Below, piece by piece: positions 8,739 through 18,026 of a stretch of 53,377 nt of DNA. The DNA is taken from positions 1 through 53,377 of the forward strand of contig JANXYR010000040.1 in NCBI GenBank assembly GCA_025355965.1. Direction: 5' to 3'. This DNA comes from Geobacteraceae bacterium (GTDB lineage: Bacteria > Desulfobacterota > Desulfuromonadia > Geobacterales > Pseudopelobacteraceae). Numbering within the stretch: the stretch's first letter is position 1; each line of letters begins with the position of its first letter. Both the position numbers and the translations under genes were made by a program. The notes under the pieces were generated by a model that made no database searches, was not told where the DNA came from, and saw only the letters and a program-made list of their open reading frames with translations.

Positions 8739-10175
8739 CTATTTTAAGCGTAATGCAAAGTAGATGCTCGCATCACCGCGCCGCACCAGAATAGTAAGAT
8801 GTCCTCCCCGACCAGCCTGCTGGATGACACGGGCATATTCCGCCGGGGTAGATGTCTTTTTGCGATTTATCGACACAATCACGTCCCCCCGTTTAATGCC
8901 GGATTCTGCAGCTATTCCGCCACGCACCGCATCAACAACAGTAACACCTTCACCCTGTTCAGCCTTTTCGACAATCAGCCCGAGCAGGTCTGCTTCACCC
9001 TCCCCCTGTTGGCCACCCCGTTCCTCGCGCTGACGTTGTTTCGGTGCATTATCGGCGCTTGCCAGGGTGATGCTCAGCTCAAGCGCCTTGCCGTCGCGAA
9101 AGATGGAGATTTTTGCAGTCTTGCCGACGCCTGCCTCGGCAACCAGTCGTTGAAGGTGTGAAGGGTCCTTCACCTCGTTACCGTTCAGAGCGGTGATGAC
9201 ATCTCCTTGACGTATACCAGCCTTGTCGGCAGGGCCGCCTTTAATAATATCATTAACCAGAGCACCCTTAGCCTGTTTCAGCCCAAATGATTGTGCCAAT
9301 TCTTCGGTCACCGGCTGGATCGTTACGCCCATATAACCTCGGCTGACACTCCCTTTCTGAATCAACTGGGAAAAAATCGGCTTGGCCATGTTAACCGGAA
9401 TAGCGAACCCGATCCCCTGCCCGGCTGCAACGATAGCGGTGTTGATTCCGACCACTTCTCCGTAAACATTAAGAAGCGGCCCACCTGAGTTGCCGGGGTT
9501 GATAGAGGCATCCGTCTGGATAAAGTTCTCGTATGTTTCAATACCCATATTTGAGCGACCGGTGGCAGATATAACACCGACCGTCATTGTGCGATCGAGG
9601 CCAAAGGGGTTGCCAATGGCGATCGCCCACTGTCCGACTTCAAGTTTATCTGAATCGCCCAGCACGGCAGTCGGAAGGTCGGATGCAGTAATCTTGATCA
9701 CGGCGATGTCGGTTTTCTGGTCGCCGCCGACAACTTTTGCATCATAAATCTTGTCGTTTGAGAGCTTCACCTGGATACTTTCGGCATCACGTACGACATG
9801 GTCATTGGTTACGATGTATCCATCCTTGCTGATCAAAAAACCGGAGCCAAGGCTTTTGCTCCGTCGTGTCTGAGGAGCACCAAAAAATTCTTCGAAAAGA
9901 GGGTTGGTTTCAAAAAATGGCTGAACAAATTTCTTTCGACTGACCGTCGAGATGTTCACGACAGAGGGGGTCACCTTTTTTGATACGTTGCTGAATGCCT
10001 TCTGGGTGGAGAGAATGTCGGTAGGAACATCCTTGACCGGTGCTTCTGCCTCGCCCCCTTTGCGATTCGATTCAAGAAAAAGTGGAGCTTCGCTTTTCCC
10101 TTTGCAGCCGCCAAGAGCTGCAGCGCTCAGCAAGGCGGTCACGAGAAGTATAGATATACGGGATATAATATTCAT
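8739..10175 (-). CDS. DegP/HtrA-type periplasmic serine protease, lipoprotein
   Basis: A 478-residue Do-family protease. The catalytic triad is visible: His126 in TNDHVV, Asp156 in KTDIAVI, Ser230 in NPGNSGGP. Two PDZ domains follow (about residues 275-360 and 400-475). The N-terminus is a lipoprotein signal with lipobox LGGC, Cys24, so the protease is probably anchored to a membrane rather than free in the periplasm as DegP usually is. Its job would be quality control of misfolded envelope proteins. The ATG at 10175 is used; a TTG five codons earlier is in frame. No obvious sigma-E site was recognised upstream. Confidence 0.92.
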   Translation of the reverse strand: MNIISRISILLVTALLSAAALGGCKGKSEAPLFLESNRKGGEAEAPVKDVPTDILSTQKAFSNVSKKVTPSVVNISTVSRKKFVQPFFETNPLFEEFFGAPQTRRSKSLGSGFLISKDGYIVTNDHVVRDAESIQVKLSNDKIYDAKVVGGDQKTDIAVIKITASDLPTAVLGDSDKLEVGQWAIAIGNPFGLDRTMTVGVISATGRSNMGIETYENFIQTDASINPGNSGGPLLNVYGEVVGINTAIVAAGQGIGFAIPVNMAKPIFSQLIQKGSVSRGYMGVTIQPVTEELAQSFGLKQAKGALVNDIIKGGPADKAGIRQGDVITALNGNEVKDPSHLQRLVAEAGVGKTAKISIFRDGKALELSITLASADNAPKQRQREERGGQQGEGEADLLGLIVEKAEQGEGVTVVDAVRGGIAAESGIKRGDVIVSINRKKTSTPAEYARVIQQAGRGGHLTILVRRGDASIYFALRLK

Positions 10176-10371
10176 TTTTAGCGACACCAAGTAATAACGT
10201 ATAAATTAAGTTAACCTGCCGAAACAGTAGTCAAATTTTTCAGACGTGTCAAGGAATTCAGAGTGCATGATATATGGGACTGACAACGTTTTATTCAGCA
10301 TAATTATGTTATTGAATCACCACGCCGTTTGTGCAAAAATGCTCCATCAATCAAACAGATGATGGGGAAAT

Positions 10372-10977
10372 ATGATGACCGACATCAAAGCACAGATCAG
10401 GGAATTTCGCATCGGCGAGAAGATCAGAGGGCTCCGCCAGCAGAAACGGCTGACTCTTCAGGAACTGTCTGAGTTGACGACTCTTTCCAAACCACTGTTG
10501 TCTCAGATCGAAAACCAACAGGTTATACCCCCGCTGGCAACGCTGCTAAAAATTGCCAAGGGGCTTAAAGTTGATATCCATTTTTTCTTTGAGGATGTCG
10601 GCAATCGTCAGAAGTATGTGTTGACGAGACGCGAGGACGTCCGTGAGGATGAAAAAGTTCCACGGCTGACAGCAAATGAGATTGCCAGGCCGTACACGTA
10701 TCACTCGCTGGCACAAGGGCTCAGACACAAACATATGGAGCCTTTTCTGGTTGAGTTTGAAAACAAGGAGTGGAATGACACACTCTTCTTCAAACATGAG
10801 GGTGACGAAGAATTTGTCTACGTCACGTCAGGGGAGCTGGATTTCCACTACAACGATGAAGTCCTCCGCATGCGGACCGGTGACAGCATTTATTACGACT
10901 CCAGCCAACCACACGGCTGGGTGGCTGTCGGTGACGGCAATGCCCGAGCCGTAGCGGTTATGTACACGAAGGAATAA
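10372..10977 (+). CDS. XRE-family regulator with C-terminal cupin domain
   Basis: A 201-residue regulator. Residues 15-72 form an XRE/Cro-type helix-turn-helix (IRGLRQQKRLTLQELSELTT, then SKPLLSQIENQQVIPPLATL). The C-terminal half is a cupin: FVYVTSGELDFHYNDEVLRM and GDSIYYDSSQPHGW contain the usual cupin motifs with a conserved histidine. Such regulators often respond to small ligands and control adjacent genes. It is read divergently from the protease gene and is 47 bases upstream of the ATPase gene, so either may be a target. GGGGAAAT precedes the ATG. Confidence 0.9.
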   Translation: MMTDIKAQIREFRIGEKIRGLRQQKRLTLQELSELTTLSKPLLSQIENQQVIPPLATLLKIAKGLKVDIHFFFEDVGNRQKYVLTRREDVREDEKVPRLTANEIARPYTYHSLAQGLRHKHMEPFLVEFENKEWNDTLFFKHEGDEEFVYVTSGELDFHYNDEVLRMRTGDSIYYDSSQPHGWVAVGDGNARAVAVMYTKE

Positions 10978-11024
10978 ACGTACAGCCGGAAATTTAAACC
11001 TTCTGCTTTATATAAGGATAATAC

Positions 11025-12920
11025 GTGGACACTATTTCTAAAGAAGCAACTACCACCGTCCCAGAAAACGGTATGATCACAAAGCTGTTGCTTAAAGAGA
11101 ATGTCGTATCGGATCAACAGCTAGCATATGCTGCCCGGGTTCGCAGCAAACTCACTACTCCAAAAACCATGATTGACACCCTGCTTGATCTTGGTTATTT
11201 GTCTCACGATTTACTGCAGGATATTTTGAGAAACAACCGTGTTAATGTCCGTCTGGGTGACTTTCTTGTTGAACTGGGTTATCTTCGTGAATCCGACCTG
11301 AAACAGGCGCTCGGCATTCAGAGCGAATCCAAAGGCAAGCAACGCTTGGGAGAGATACTGGTTGATCGGGGTTTCATCGAGGACAGAAAATTACTGGAAG
11401 CACTGTCGTACCAACTCGGCTATCCTCTTCTTGAGCTAACCTTTGTCGCTATTGATCGTACGCTACTTTCAATCATTCCACTTGCGATATGCCGGGAGCT
11501 CGAAATAGTTCCTGTACGCCGGGAAGACTCTTTCGTCATCCTGGCACTGTCAGACCCGCTCGACCAAAAAGCGCATGATTGTGCCAGGAAATTTCTGGGA
11601 GATCAGGTCCACTTCGTCATTTCTTCCAAAGAATCCATTTGCAATACCCTTAACGCTCTGGAACGGTCTGCAGCCCAACCTGTCCTCTCTGACGAAAATA
11701 CAATTATAGGGATGATTAATATCCTGCTGGATGACGCCGTCGAAGAGGGTGCCAGCGACATTCATATCGAACCGATGAAAGATCGCCTCCGAGTACGCTT
11801 CAGGCTTGACGGCGTACTGCACCATCACAAAGATTTCCCGAAAGAGATTGCCCCTCAGCTTTCGACGCGCATTAAAGTCATGGCACAGGCAGATATTGCC
11901 GAGAAACGCCGTCACCAGGGTGGGCGAATGCTCTTTAAAAGCCATAAGCATGGAATAGATCTGGATCTGAGGGTCTCTATCTTTATTACCATCTATGGTG
12001 AAAAGATTGTCATGCGGCTTCTCAACAACAAAACATCGCTCCTCGATATCAAAGAAATTGGCATGGCGCCGCGCATGCTTGAACACTTCATCTACGAAGC
12101 GGTAGAAGTGCCATCCGGAGTCATGATCATCACCGGGCCAACCGGTTCCGGCAAAACATCCACTCTTTACAGCTGTGTAAATTACCTGAATGATGTCAAC
12201 ACAAGTATAATAACCGCCGAAGATCCGGTAGAAATCGTCATTGACGGCATTTCTCAATGTTCCATTAATTCAAATATCGGCGTCACCTTCGAAGAAACTT
12301 TGCGGCATATAGTCAGGCAGGACCCCGATATAATAGTTTTGGGAGAAATTCGTGACAACTTTTCTGCAGAGACAGCCATCCAGGCAGCCTTAACCGGCCA
12401 TAAAGTTTTAACGACATTTCACACTGAGGACAGTATTGGCGGCTTGATTCGCTTGATGAACATGGAAATCGAGGCTTTTTTAATTTCCTCCACCGTCGTC
12501 TGCGTAGTCGCGCAGCGCCTATTGCGGCGGGTTTGTCCGGATTGCGCCGAACCATATATTCCAACACCGCTAGACCTGAGCAGATTGAATGTCACAGCCA
12601 ACGATCTGGTTGGTGGCGAATTTAAACTCGGTCGCGGCTGCAAAGCGTGCCGATTTAGCGGTTATCGCGGCAGAGTAGGGGTTTTTGAACTACTGGTAAT
12701 GAATGAAATGGTAAAAAGTGCCATTCTGGAGAGAAAAAGTTCTTATGATATCCGTAAAATCAGCATTGAAACTTCCGGCATGGTGACCCTGATTGAGGAT
12801 GGTCTGGTCAAAGGAGCCCGTGGAGAGGTATCACTGAATGAAATCATCACTGATCTTCCGCGATTAGGTAAACCGCGGACATTGGCTGAATTGAGAAGAA
12901 TATTAGGAGTTGTGAAATGA
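11025..12920 (+). CDS. PilB/GspE-like ATPase with tandem MshEN motifs
   Basis: A 631-residue type II secretion/type IV pilus assembly ATPase. Two MshEN-type motifs (RLGxxLVxxGxxxxxxLxxxL) occur at residues 76-99 and 107-130; in MshE these bind c-di-GMP. Then come Walker A GPTGSGKT at 371-378, Walker B DIIVLGEIRD at about 435-444, a His box (TGHKVLTTFHT) and a zinc-binding tetracysteine, C504/C507 and C539/C542. It should power filament assembly or secretion. The start is a GTG at 11025 with AAGGA upstream. No other pilus or secretion gene is nearby; the following HDOD gene overlaps it by four bases. Confidence 0.9.
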   Translation: MDTISKEATTTVPENGMITKLLLKENVVSDQQLAYAARVRSKLTTPKTMIDTLLDLGYLSHDLLQDILRNNRVNVRLGDFLVELGYLRESDLKQALGIQSESKGKQRLGEILVDRGFIEDRKLLEALSYQLGYPLLELTFVAIDRTLLSIIPLAICRELEIVPVRREDSFVILALSDPLDQKAHDCARKFLGDQVHFVISSKESICNTLNALERSAAQPVLSDENTIIGMINILLDDAVEEGASDIHIEPMKDRLRVRFRLDGVLHHHKDFPKEIAPQLSTRIKVMAQADIAEKRRHQGGRMLFKSHKHGIDLDLRVSIFITIYGEKIVMRLLNNKTSLLDIKEIGMAPRMLEHFIYEAVEVPSGVMIITGPTGSGKTSTLYSCVNYLNDVNTSIITAEDPVEIVIDGISQCSINSNIGVTFEETLRHIVRQDPDIIVLGEIRDNFSAETAIQAALTGHKVLTTFHTEDSIGGLIRLMNMEIEAFLISSTVVCVVAQRLLRRVCPDCAEPYIPTPLDLSRLNVTANDLVGGEFKLGRGCKACRFSGYRGRVGVFELLVMNEMVKSAILERKSSYDIRKISIETSGMVTLIEDGLVKGARGEVSLNEIITDLPRLGKPRTLAELRRILGVVK

Positions 12921-13762
12921 TTCCAGCTGAAAAACCCCTTATTGAATTGATCAAAGAACACCTTCAGGGGGACCTGCAGGGTCTGCCCGTATTTAATTCT
13001 GTTGCGGTTAAACTCCAGCAGATGCTGGCCCGGCATGACTTCAAGATGGAAAATGTCATCGAGATGATCAGTGAAGATCAGTCCCTGGCAAGCCAGGTGC
13101 TCAGAGTAGCCAATTCATCCTACTATGCTGGCCTATCGTCAATTGGCACAATCAAGGATGCCATAGTCAGACTTGGTGCTCAGGAAGTAGCAAATATGGT
13201 TATGATGGCTTCCCAGTACGAGCTGTATCGTTCTGAAAATGAGTTCCTGAACAGTTCCATGCAAAAGCTCTGGATTCATTCTCTTGCCTGTGCAACAGGA
13301 GCGAAATGGCTGGCCAAGAAAGCCCGCTATACCAACCTGGCTGCCGAAAGCTTTATGGGGGGGCTGTTGCACGATATAGGACAGCTGGCTTTACTCAAAG
13401 TGCTTGATGACATCCACCGCAACAAGGAAACAAAAGCCACTTTTTCGGACACGCTAGTCAATGAGATTCTTGGCAAAATGCACGAAGAGGTCGGCTACAA
13501 TCTGATGAAATCCTGGAGTCTGCCGGAAGCATACGGTTCTATTGCCGTCAATCATCATAAAGAGGATTTTGACGGCAATGATATATTGTTAGTCATTGTA
13601 AGATTGTCTGACAAGGCCTGCAAAAAAATTGGAAAATCGTTACACCCGGATGCTTCCCTATCACTCGTCTCTTCTCCAGAAGTGCAGTTTTTGGGAATTA
13701 AGGAGATGGATCTGGCTGAATTGGAAATTATCGTAGAGGATTCAGGCGAGCTTAATATCTGA
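12917..13762 (+). CDS. HDOD-domain signalling protein
   Basis: A 281-residue protein with an HDOD domain over most of its length: LPVFNSVAVKLQQML, then VLRVANSSYYAG and the IVRLGAQEVANMVMM helix. HDOD domains resemble HD phosphohydrolases but usually lack the catalytic residues; members act as adaptors in motility, c-di-GMP and DNA-repair signalling. A GLLHDIG string is present in the middle, so part of the HD motif survives. The ATG overlaps the TGA of the ATPase gene (ATGA), with TAGGAG as ribosome-binding site, so the two are coupled and the HDOD protein is likely to regulate that ATPase. Confidence 0.87.
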   Translation: MIPAEKPLIELIKEHLQGDLQGLPVFNSVAVKLQQMLARHDFKMENVIEMISEDQSLASQVLRVANSSYYAGLSSIGTIKDAIVRLGAQEVANMVMMASQYELYRSENEFLNSSMQKLWIHSLACATGAKWLAKKARYTNLAAESFMGGLLHDIGQLALLKVLDDIHRNKETKATFSDTLVNEILGKMHEEVGYNLMKSWSLPEAYGSIAVNHHKEDFDGNDILLVIVRLSDKACKKIGKSLHPDASLSLVSSPEVQFLGIKEMDLAELEIIVEDSGELNI

Positions 13763-13784
13763 TAGCTCTACCCTGCTCTCTATG

Positions 13785-15050
13785 CTACACAATATTCGCA
13801 CCTGCTTCTGATTTTGACAGTTCTCTCAACGCATGTACCCTCCCAACAGTTGGTGGATGCGAGTAGTAGAATCCGGCGTAGAGTGGGTTCGGAAAAAGGT
13901 TGGAGAGATTCTCCACCGACATCTTGACCAGGGCCGATGCCAGATCCGCCGGTCTACCTGTAAGGTCGGCGGCAAAGCGGTCGGCCTCCCGCTCGTGACA
14001 GCGTGAACGCCAGGCACTAAAGGGACCGAGCGGGAACAGTGCCAGTGAAGCAACAAATCCTAGTACCACCATTTTGGACGGGAGCGAAACCTCGGCCGGC
14101 AATCCCAGTAACAGTGGTAACCCTTGCCAGGCCAGCAGTTTGAAACTGATCCATGACCCGGCAAAAGCCATGATTTCCGCCCACAATAAACGTTTCCAGA
14201 GATGCCCCTTTTTCCAGTGACCGATTTCGTGCGCCAGCACGGCAACAATTTCCCTGTGACTCATCTGCTTGATCAGTGTGTCATACAGCACGATACGCTT
14301 GACCCTTCCAATACCGGTAAAATAAGCATTCGAGTGCTTGCTTCTCTTTGACGCATCCATCTGCAGCACTTTGCCGACCTTTAGCCCCGCCTTCTCCATC
14401 ATGATTCGAATGTCACCCTCAAGCCCCTCCTCGGCCACCGGCTCATATTTATTGAAAAGCGGCTCGATCACATAGGGAGATATGAACATCATGAACAGAC
14501 TGAAAACAGCCATGAAACCCCACACCCAGATCCACCACTGTTCCGGACTCCAGCTTATCAACCAGAAAACTACGGTTATCAGAAGGACCAGCAGAACCGT
14601 TCCAATAGCCTGTGACTTGAAAAAATCGGCAAGCCAAATGCGGGGTGTCGTGGTGTTGAAGCCGTAGCGGGCTTCGACGCGAAAGGTGCCGTACAGATCA
14701 AACGGAATACCGAGAATGCTTGACACCCAAGTCAGCAGCAGAAAAAAGATAATGCCCGAAATGATCGGTGAAGTACTTAACGAGCTGACAAAGACATCAT
14801 ACGTCGCAATCAGACCGCCAAAGAGAAAGACGATCAGCAGGGCATTATCTAAGAGCGAATCCCACAAACCGAGCCGGCTGGAGTCAAAGGTGTAGGCGGA
14901 GCTGCTCCGCAGTTTTTCTTCGTCAATGGCGCCTTCAAAACCTTCAGGCACCTTGTCGCCATGCTTCTTGAGGTGTTGCAGATTAATATGGCGCAGCCAG
15001 TAGGTAAAGGCGGTAATTGAGGCGAAGAGAAAAAATAGGGTTAACTTCAT
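13785..15050 (-). CDS. M48 family metalloprotease, Ste24/CAAX-protease-like
   Basis: A 421-residue membrane zinc protease. The HEIGH motif (residues 274-278) lies in LAHEIGHWKKGH, and the third ligand is expected in HEREADRFAADL. About seven hydrophobic segments surround it, and NLFPNPLYAGFYYSHPP is the Ste24-type C-terminus. Bacterial members cleave membrane proteins or process exported proteins; prenylated CAAX substrates are not expected. The ATG at 15050 follows AAAGGA. It is downstream of elbB on the same strand with a hairpin between, and its 3' end is 22 bases from the convergent HDOD gene. Confidence 0.9.
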   Translation of the reverse strand: MKLTLFFLFASITAFTYWLRHINLQHLKKHGDKVPEGFEGAIDEEKLRSSSAYTFDSSRLGLWDSLLDNALLIVFLFGGLIATYDVFVSSLSTSPIISGIIFFLLLTWVSSILGIPFDLYGTFRVEARYGFNTTTPRIWLADFFKSQAIGTVLLVLLITVVFWLISWSPEQWWIWVWGFMAVFSLFMMFISPYVIEPLFNKYEPVAEEGLEGDIRIMMEKAGLKVGKVLQMDASKRSKHSNAYFTGIGRVKRIVLYDTLIKQMSHREIVAVLAHEIGHWKKGHLWKRLLWAEIMAFAGSWISFKLLAWQGLPLLLGLPAEVSLPSKMVVLGFVASLALFPLGPFSAWRSRCHEREADRFAADLTGRPADLASALVKMSVENLSNLFPNPLYAGFYYSHPPTVGRVHALRELSKSEAGANIV

Positions 15051-15072
15051 CGTGTGTATCCTTTGAAATAAC

Positions 15073-15096
15073 AAGGGCGAAGCAAGCCCCGCCCTT
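15073..15096 (-). terminator. Hairpin between elbB and the M48 protease gene
   Basis: A seven-base perfect stem (AAGGGCG/CGCCCTT on the minus strand) with a ten-base loop. The following sequence, GTTATTTC, is only weakly T-rich, so this may be a partial terminator or an RNA-processing hairpin rather than a full stop. Confidence 0.35.
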
Positions 15097-15120
15097 TAAT
15101 AAGTAAATTGGAGCAAAAAT

Positions 15121-15774
15121 TCAGATCAGCTTCACAACTTCCCTGACACACTTGTCGACCCCCTCAGCCACTTCAGAGATACGGGTGGCCAGCATATAGG
15201 CTGGAGAGGTGACCAGCTTGTTCTTCAGGTCTACCACTAATTCTGACACTGTACATATCTGGTGCTTTGCACCGGTTTTATCTATCTCAGTAGCGGTCCC
15301 GGCATCGTTGCCGATTGTAACTGTCGGCGAACAATCCTTGCCCAGCACTGCAGCTATGAAAGCTGGCGCGATGCAGACCGCTCCGATCGGCTTTCTTGCA
15401 GCGACAATCTCTTTCAGCAATCTGGCAACATCAGGGTTAACAGAGGCGGCAGCACCCTTAACGGCAAAATCACACAGGTTCTTTGCTGCGCCAAAACCGC
15501 CCGGAAAAATTATAGCATCCAACTCCGCAGCTTTGACCTCCTTGACGTCGCGAATATTGCCGCGGGCGATACGTGCCGATTCCAGCAGCACATTCCGCTT
15601 TTCGCCCGTTTCCTGCGTGGTCAGGTGATTTATGACGGACAAGTCAATATTTGGTGCCATACAGACTGCTTCGCACCCCTGACGATCGATTGCCAACAGG
15701 GTAAGGACCGCTTCATGGATTTCACTGCCGTCATAAACACCACATCCGGATAATACTACCCCAATCTTTCTCAT
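15121..15774 (-). CDS. elbB: ElbB, DJ-1/PfpI-superfamily glyoxalase-like protein
   Basis: A 217-residue protein matching the ElbB/ES1 family. The start KIGVVLSGCGVYDGSEIHEA is diagnostic, and IIFPGGFGAAKNL plus IGAVCIAPAF give the nucleophile-elbow region with its cysteine. ElbB has weak glyoxalase activity and has been linked to isoprenoid biosynthesis in E. coli; its physiological role is not settled. Length equals that of the E. coli protein. It precedes the M48 protease gene on the same strand. Confidence 0.9.
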   Translation of the reverse strand: MRKIGVVLSGCGVYDGSEIHEAVLTLLAIDRQGCEAVCMAPNIDLSVINHLTTQETGEKRNVLLESARIARGNIRDVKEVKAAELDAIIFPGGFGAAKNLCDFAVKGAAASVNPDVARLLKEIVAARKPIGAVCIAPAFIAAVLGKDCSPTVTIGNDAGTATEIDKTGAKHQICTVSELVVDLKNKLVTSPAYMLATRISEVAEGVDKCVREVVKLI

Positions 15775-15858
15775 TGCCGTTCCTCCGTATCGATAAATTC
15801 TAAAGAAACTTCATATGTCGTAACTGTGCCACAACTTTCAAAGAAGGCAAGTGGAAGA

Positions 15859-17067
15859 TTACCAGACATACAGCGGGATCAGAACGGCAGCCAGAACACA
15901 GGCTGAAGGGAGAAACAGGCGGTGGTAGACCTTGGCAATGTCCGCATGAAAGTACTCACAGGTCAGCACATAACAGAGATGAACAGGAGAGAGCATAACT
16001 CCGGAAAAACCGGAACCAAACGCCAAGGCAACCAGCGCTGGTGATGGTGCCGCAGTTCCCATCAGGGGGAGAAGCAACGGAAAGGTGATGCCGACATAAC
16101 CAACGGTCAGCCCTGTCATAACACCGGCGATGAACGGTATTAGAAACAGCAGCAGATGCACCGGCATGTGTGATGTTGTAAAAAATGATGAAATGCCGGC
16201 AAGGGCACCGGTGGTCCGAAGCACCTCCTGAAAAATCATAATGCCGATCACCAGAAAAAGCGCTTTGCCGGAAACACTTTCCCGAAGATTTTTTAAAATC
16301 ATTGCTGGAGTGTAGCGGTGGAAACCATAGAGTGCGATAACTGCTCCCCCCAAAGCCAGGGCTGCATTGACCCGGAAGAGCACCACCAGCAGCAACGCCA
16401 GCATGATCGGGGAGATCATGGCAAAAAAGGTCATAAGCTCCCTCTTGCGTCCTGATGAAGGTGGCTGGATCTCTTGGCGGCCAATACCTCGAAAACAGAA
16501 CAGTGCTCCCCACCCGACAACTGAGAGAGCAAAAGGGAGGTTGGCAATAAACAGAGTCTGGGTGGAAAGACCGGTAATGCCGGCTGCGAGAATTATACCT
16601 GGGTACAGTGGTGAGACGTACTCCCAGATATGGCGGTACCAGTAGTTGATCAGCGCCTTCTGTTCAGGAGCGATATCGGCATCTCCGGCCGCTTCATTAA
16701 CCATAGGAGCCGAGAAGACGGCGCCACCCGGCGAGGGAAGCATGCCGATCATGGCCGGCATGGCAGCCATGACAAAGCGTCGATCAGGGATAGCGGTTGA
16801 CAATGAACTGACCATGCGTTTGAGCATGCCGGACGTGCGAAGGATATTCTCCATCACCATCGTCAGCATCAGGGTCAGGGTCATTTCAAGGGATTTGGGA
16901 GCAAAAATGGCAACCACAGTTGCCTTGAGGAAATCTATCGGTGGGGTCAGATAAATGATTCCCAGCATGACTGCGCCGATCGGCATAACAGCCGACATGG
17001 ATACCTTGCGACGCAGGAGAACAATAATCAGAATCAGGACAGCGGTAGTTTTCAGCAGATCGGTCAT
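15859..17067 (-). CDS. DUF401-family integral membrane protein (putative permease)
   Basis: A 402-residue polytopic membrane protein with about ten hydrophobic segments. The layout, with MIGMLPSPGGAVFSAPMV in the first half and GFGSGFSGVMLSPVH-type glycine-rich sequence (here AFGSGFSGVMLSPVHLC) near the C-terminus, matches DUF401. It has the look of an ion-transporter-superfamily permease (re-entrant Gly/Ser/Pro loops in two halves), but the substrate is unknown. It starts six bases after the stop of a single-domain response regulator, which is an unusual partner for a permease. Confidence 0.83.
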   Translation of the reverse strand: MTDLLKTTAVLILIIVLLRRKVSMSAVMPIGAVMLGIIYLTPPIDFLKATVVAIFAPKSLEMTLTLMLTMVMENILRTSGMLKRMVSSLSTAIPDRRFVMAAMPAMIGMLPSPGGAVFSAPMVNEAAGDADIAPEQKALINYWYRHIWEYVSPLYPGIILAAGITGLSTQTLFIANLPFALSVVGWGALFCFRGIGRQEIQPPSSGRKRELMTFFAMISPIMLALLLVVLFRVNAALALGGAVIALYGFHRYTPAMILKNLRESVSGKALFLVIGIMIFQEVLRTTGALAGISSFFTTSHMPVHLLLFLIPFIAGVMTGLTVGYVGITFPLLLPLMGTAAPSPALVALAFGSGFSGVMLSPVHLCYVLTCEYFHADIAKVYHRLFLPSACVLAAVLIPLYVW

Positions 17068-17073
17068 AGCAGA

Positions 17074-17460
17074 TCAGGCCGTTTCTGCTTTCCGGGTGAG
17101 CGAGTTAAATACCATATCAAGAACACTCTTTTGGCGCGCTTCAAATTTGTTGAGCACAGCCAGACATGTACCCATTGGGCAGACATCATGCAGAAAATCG
17201 GCATCTCTTCCGGAGAGAATGACGATCCTGTTTTTGTCCATTCCGCTGTTCACCGCAAACCTGAGAAGTTTGAGACCATCCATTGCCGGCATTTCGAGGT
17301 CGATCAGCATTAGATCATAATTGCCAACCTTAATGGAATGGAGAGCTGACATCGGATTGTTACAGGTCTCAACCTCTAACAGCGGAAAATTGTCCGCTAT
17401 ATAGGCCGCCAGAAAACGGGTAAAGGCTGGATCATCATCAACTAGCAGTATTTTTCCCAT
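17074..17460 (-). CDS. Single-domain response regulator
   Basis: A 128-residue receiver domain with nothing attached. The acidic pair is in LLVDDDP (residues 8-10), the phosphoacceptor Asp54 is in LMLIDLEMPAMDG, and the Ser of VILSG is at the switch position. The conserved lysine appears as NKFE rather than the usual KP. With no output domain, it must act by protein contact. No ribosome-binding site is seen before the ATG at 17460; a TATAAT lies only eight bases upstream. Translation may be leaderless, although no good -35 box accompanies it. The DUF401 gene follows after six bases. Confidence 0.87.
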   Translation of the reverse strand: MGKILLVDDDPAFTRFLAAYIADNFPLLEVETCNNPMSALHSIKVGNYDLMLIDLEMPAMDGLKLLRFAVNSGMDKNRIVILSGRDADFLHDVCPMGTCLAVLNKFEARQKSVLDMVFNSLTRKAETA

Positions 17461-17543
17461 AGGTTTGGATTATAGCTTATTCGGCGAGACGGGGAAATAA
17501 AAATGATTCCAAGACAGAACTACAGCGTAAATTATGTCCCATA

Positions 17544-17996
17544 TCAGAACAGGTATTTTGAGCGGTTGGTGAAATAGCCCCGATGGTGGAAAATAAAGAC
17601 TGAAAGCAGCAAAATAGCCAGTACTACACTGATATTGCTGGCAAACAGTCCGGTTGTATCAACTTTTTCACCAACAATTTTCTCCAGTTCGGCGGAGGTT
17701 ATGACCAGCAGGTTTGTAGCTGTATTCACCAGTTCGAACGCGTTGTAAACAAGCAGCAGATACCAGGTCAGGCTTTGGCGTTTCATGAGGCCCAGAAACA
17801 GGTAAAGACATATCAGGCTATCGAAGAACACCAGCAAACCGGCTATTTTGCCATGGTATATCGTGCCAAAAAATGGGAATGGGTGACCGTAACTGGAAAC
17901 CGTGAGCATAAAAAAGAACAGATACAGCCCGCCAAGCAGAGTAATCCCCAGTGGACGCCTCAGCTCCTGCTCGTTATCAATATCGCTATCTTCCAC
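17544..17996 (-). CDS. Four-helix membrane protein, function unknown
   Basis: A 150-residue protein with about four hydrophobic segments (near residues 16-37, 50-67, 72-100 and 115-138) and a basic C-terminus. I do not recognise the family. The N-terminal 14 residues are acidic and polar. The GTG at 17996 is the only upstream start before a stop codon, but it has no clear Shine-Dalgarno. It is the last gene of the deacetylase operon, 30 bases after the microprotein gene. Confidence 0.65.
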   Translation of the reverse strand: MEDSDIDNEQELRRPLGITLLGGLYLFFFMLTVSSYGHPFPFFGTIYHGKIAGLLVFFDSLICLYLFLGLMKRQSLTWYLLLVYNAFELVNTATNLLVITSAELEKIVGEKVDTTGLFASNISVVLAILLLSVFIFHHRGYFTNRSKYLF

Positions 17997-18026
17997 AAAG
18001 TACCCGTTTTAAATTTATGGTTAGTA

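Noticed and set aside
11550-12257. Minus-strand open frame of about 235 codons
   Set aside because: Antisense to the ATPase gene through its Walker A region; a mirror of codon bias.
15209-15753. Two overlapping plus-strand frames antisense to elbB
   Set aside because: elbB is unmistakable, and the antisense products are low-complexity mirror images.
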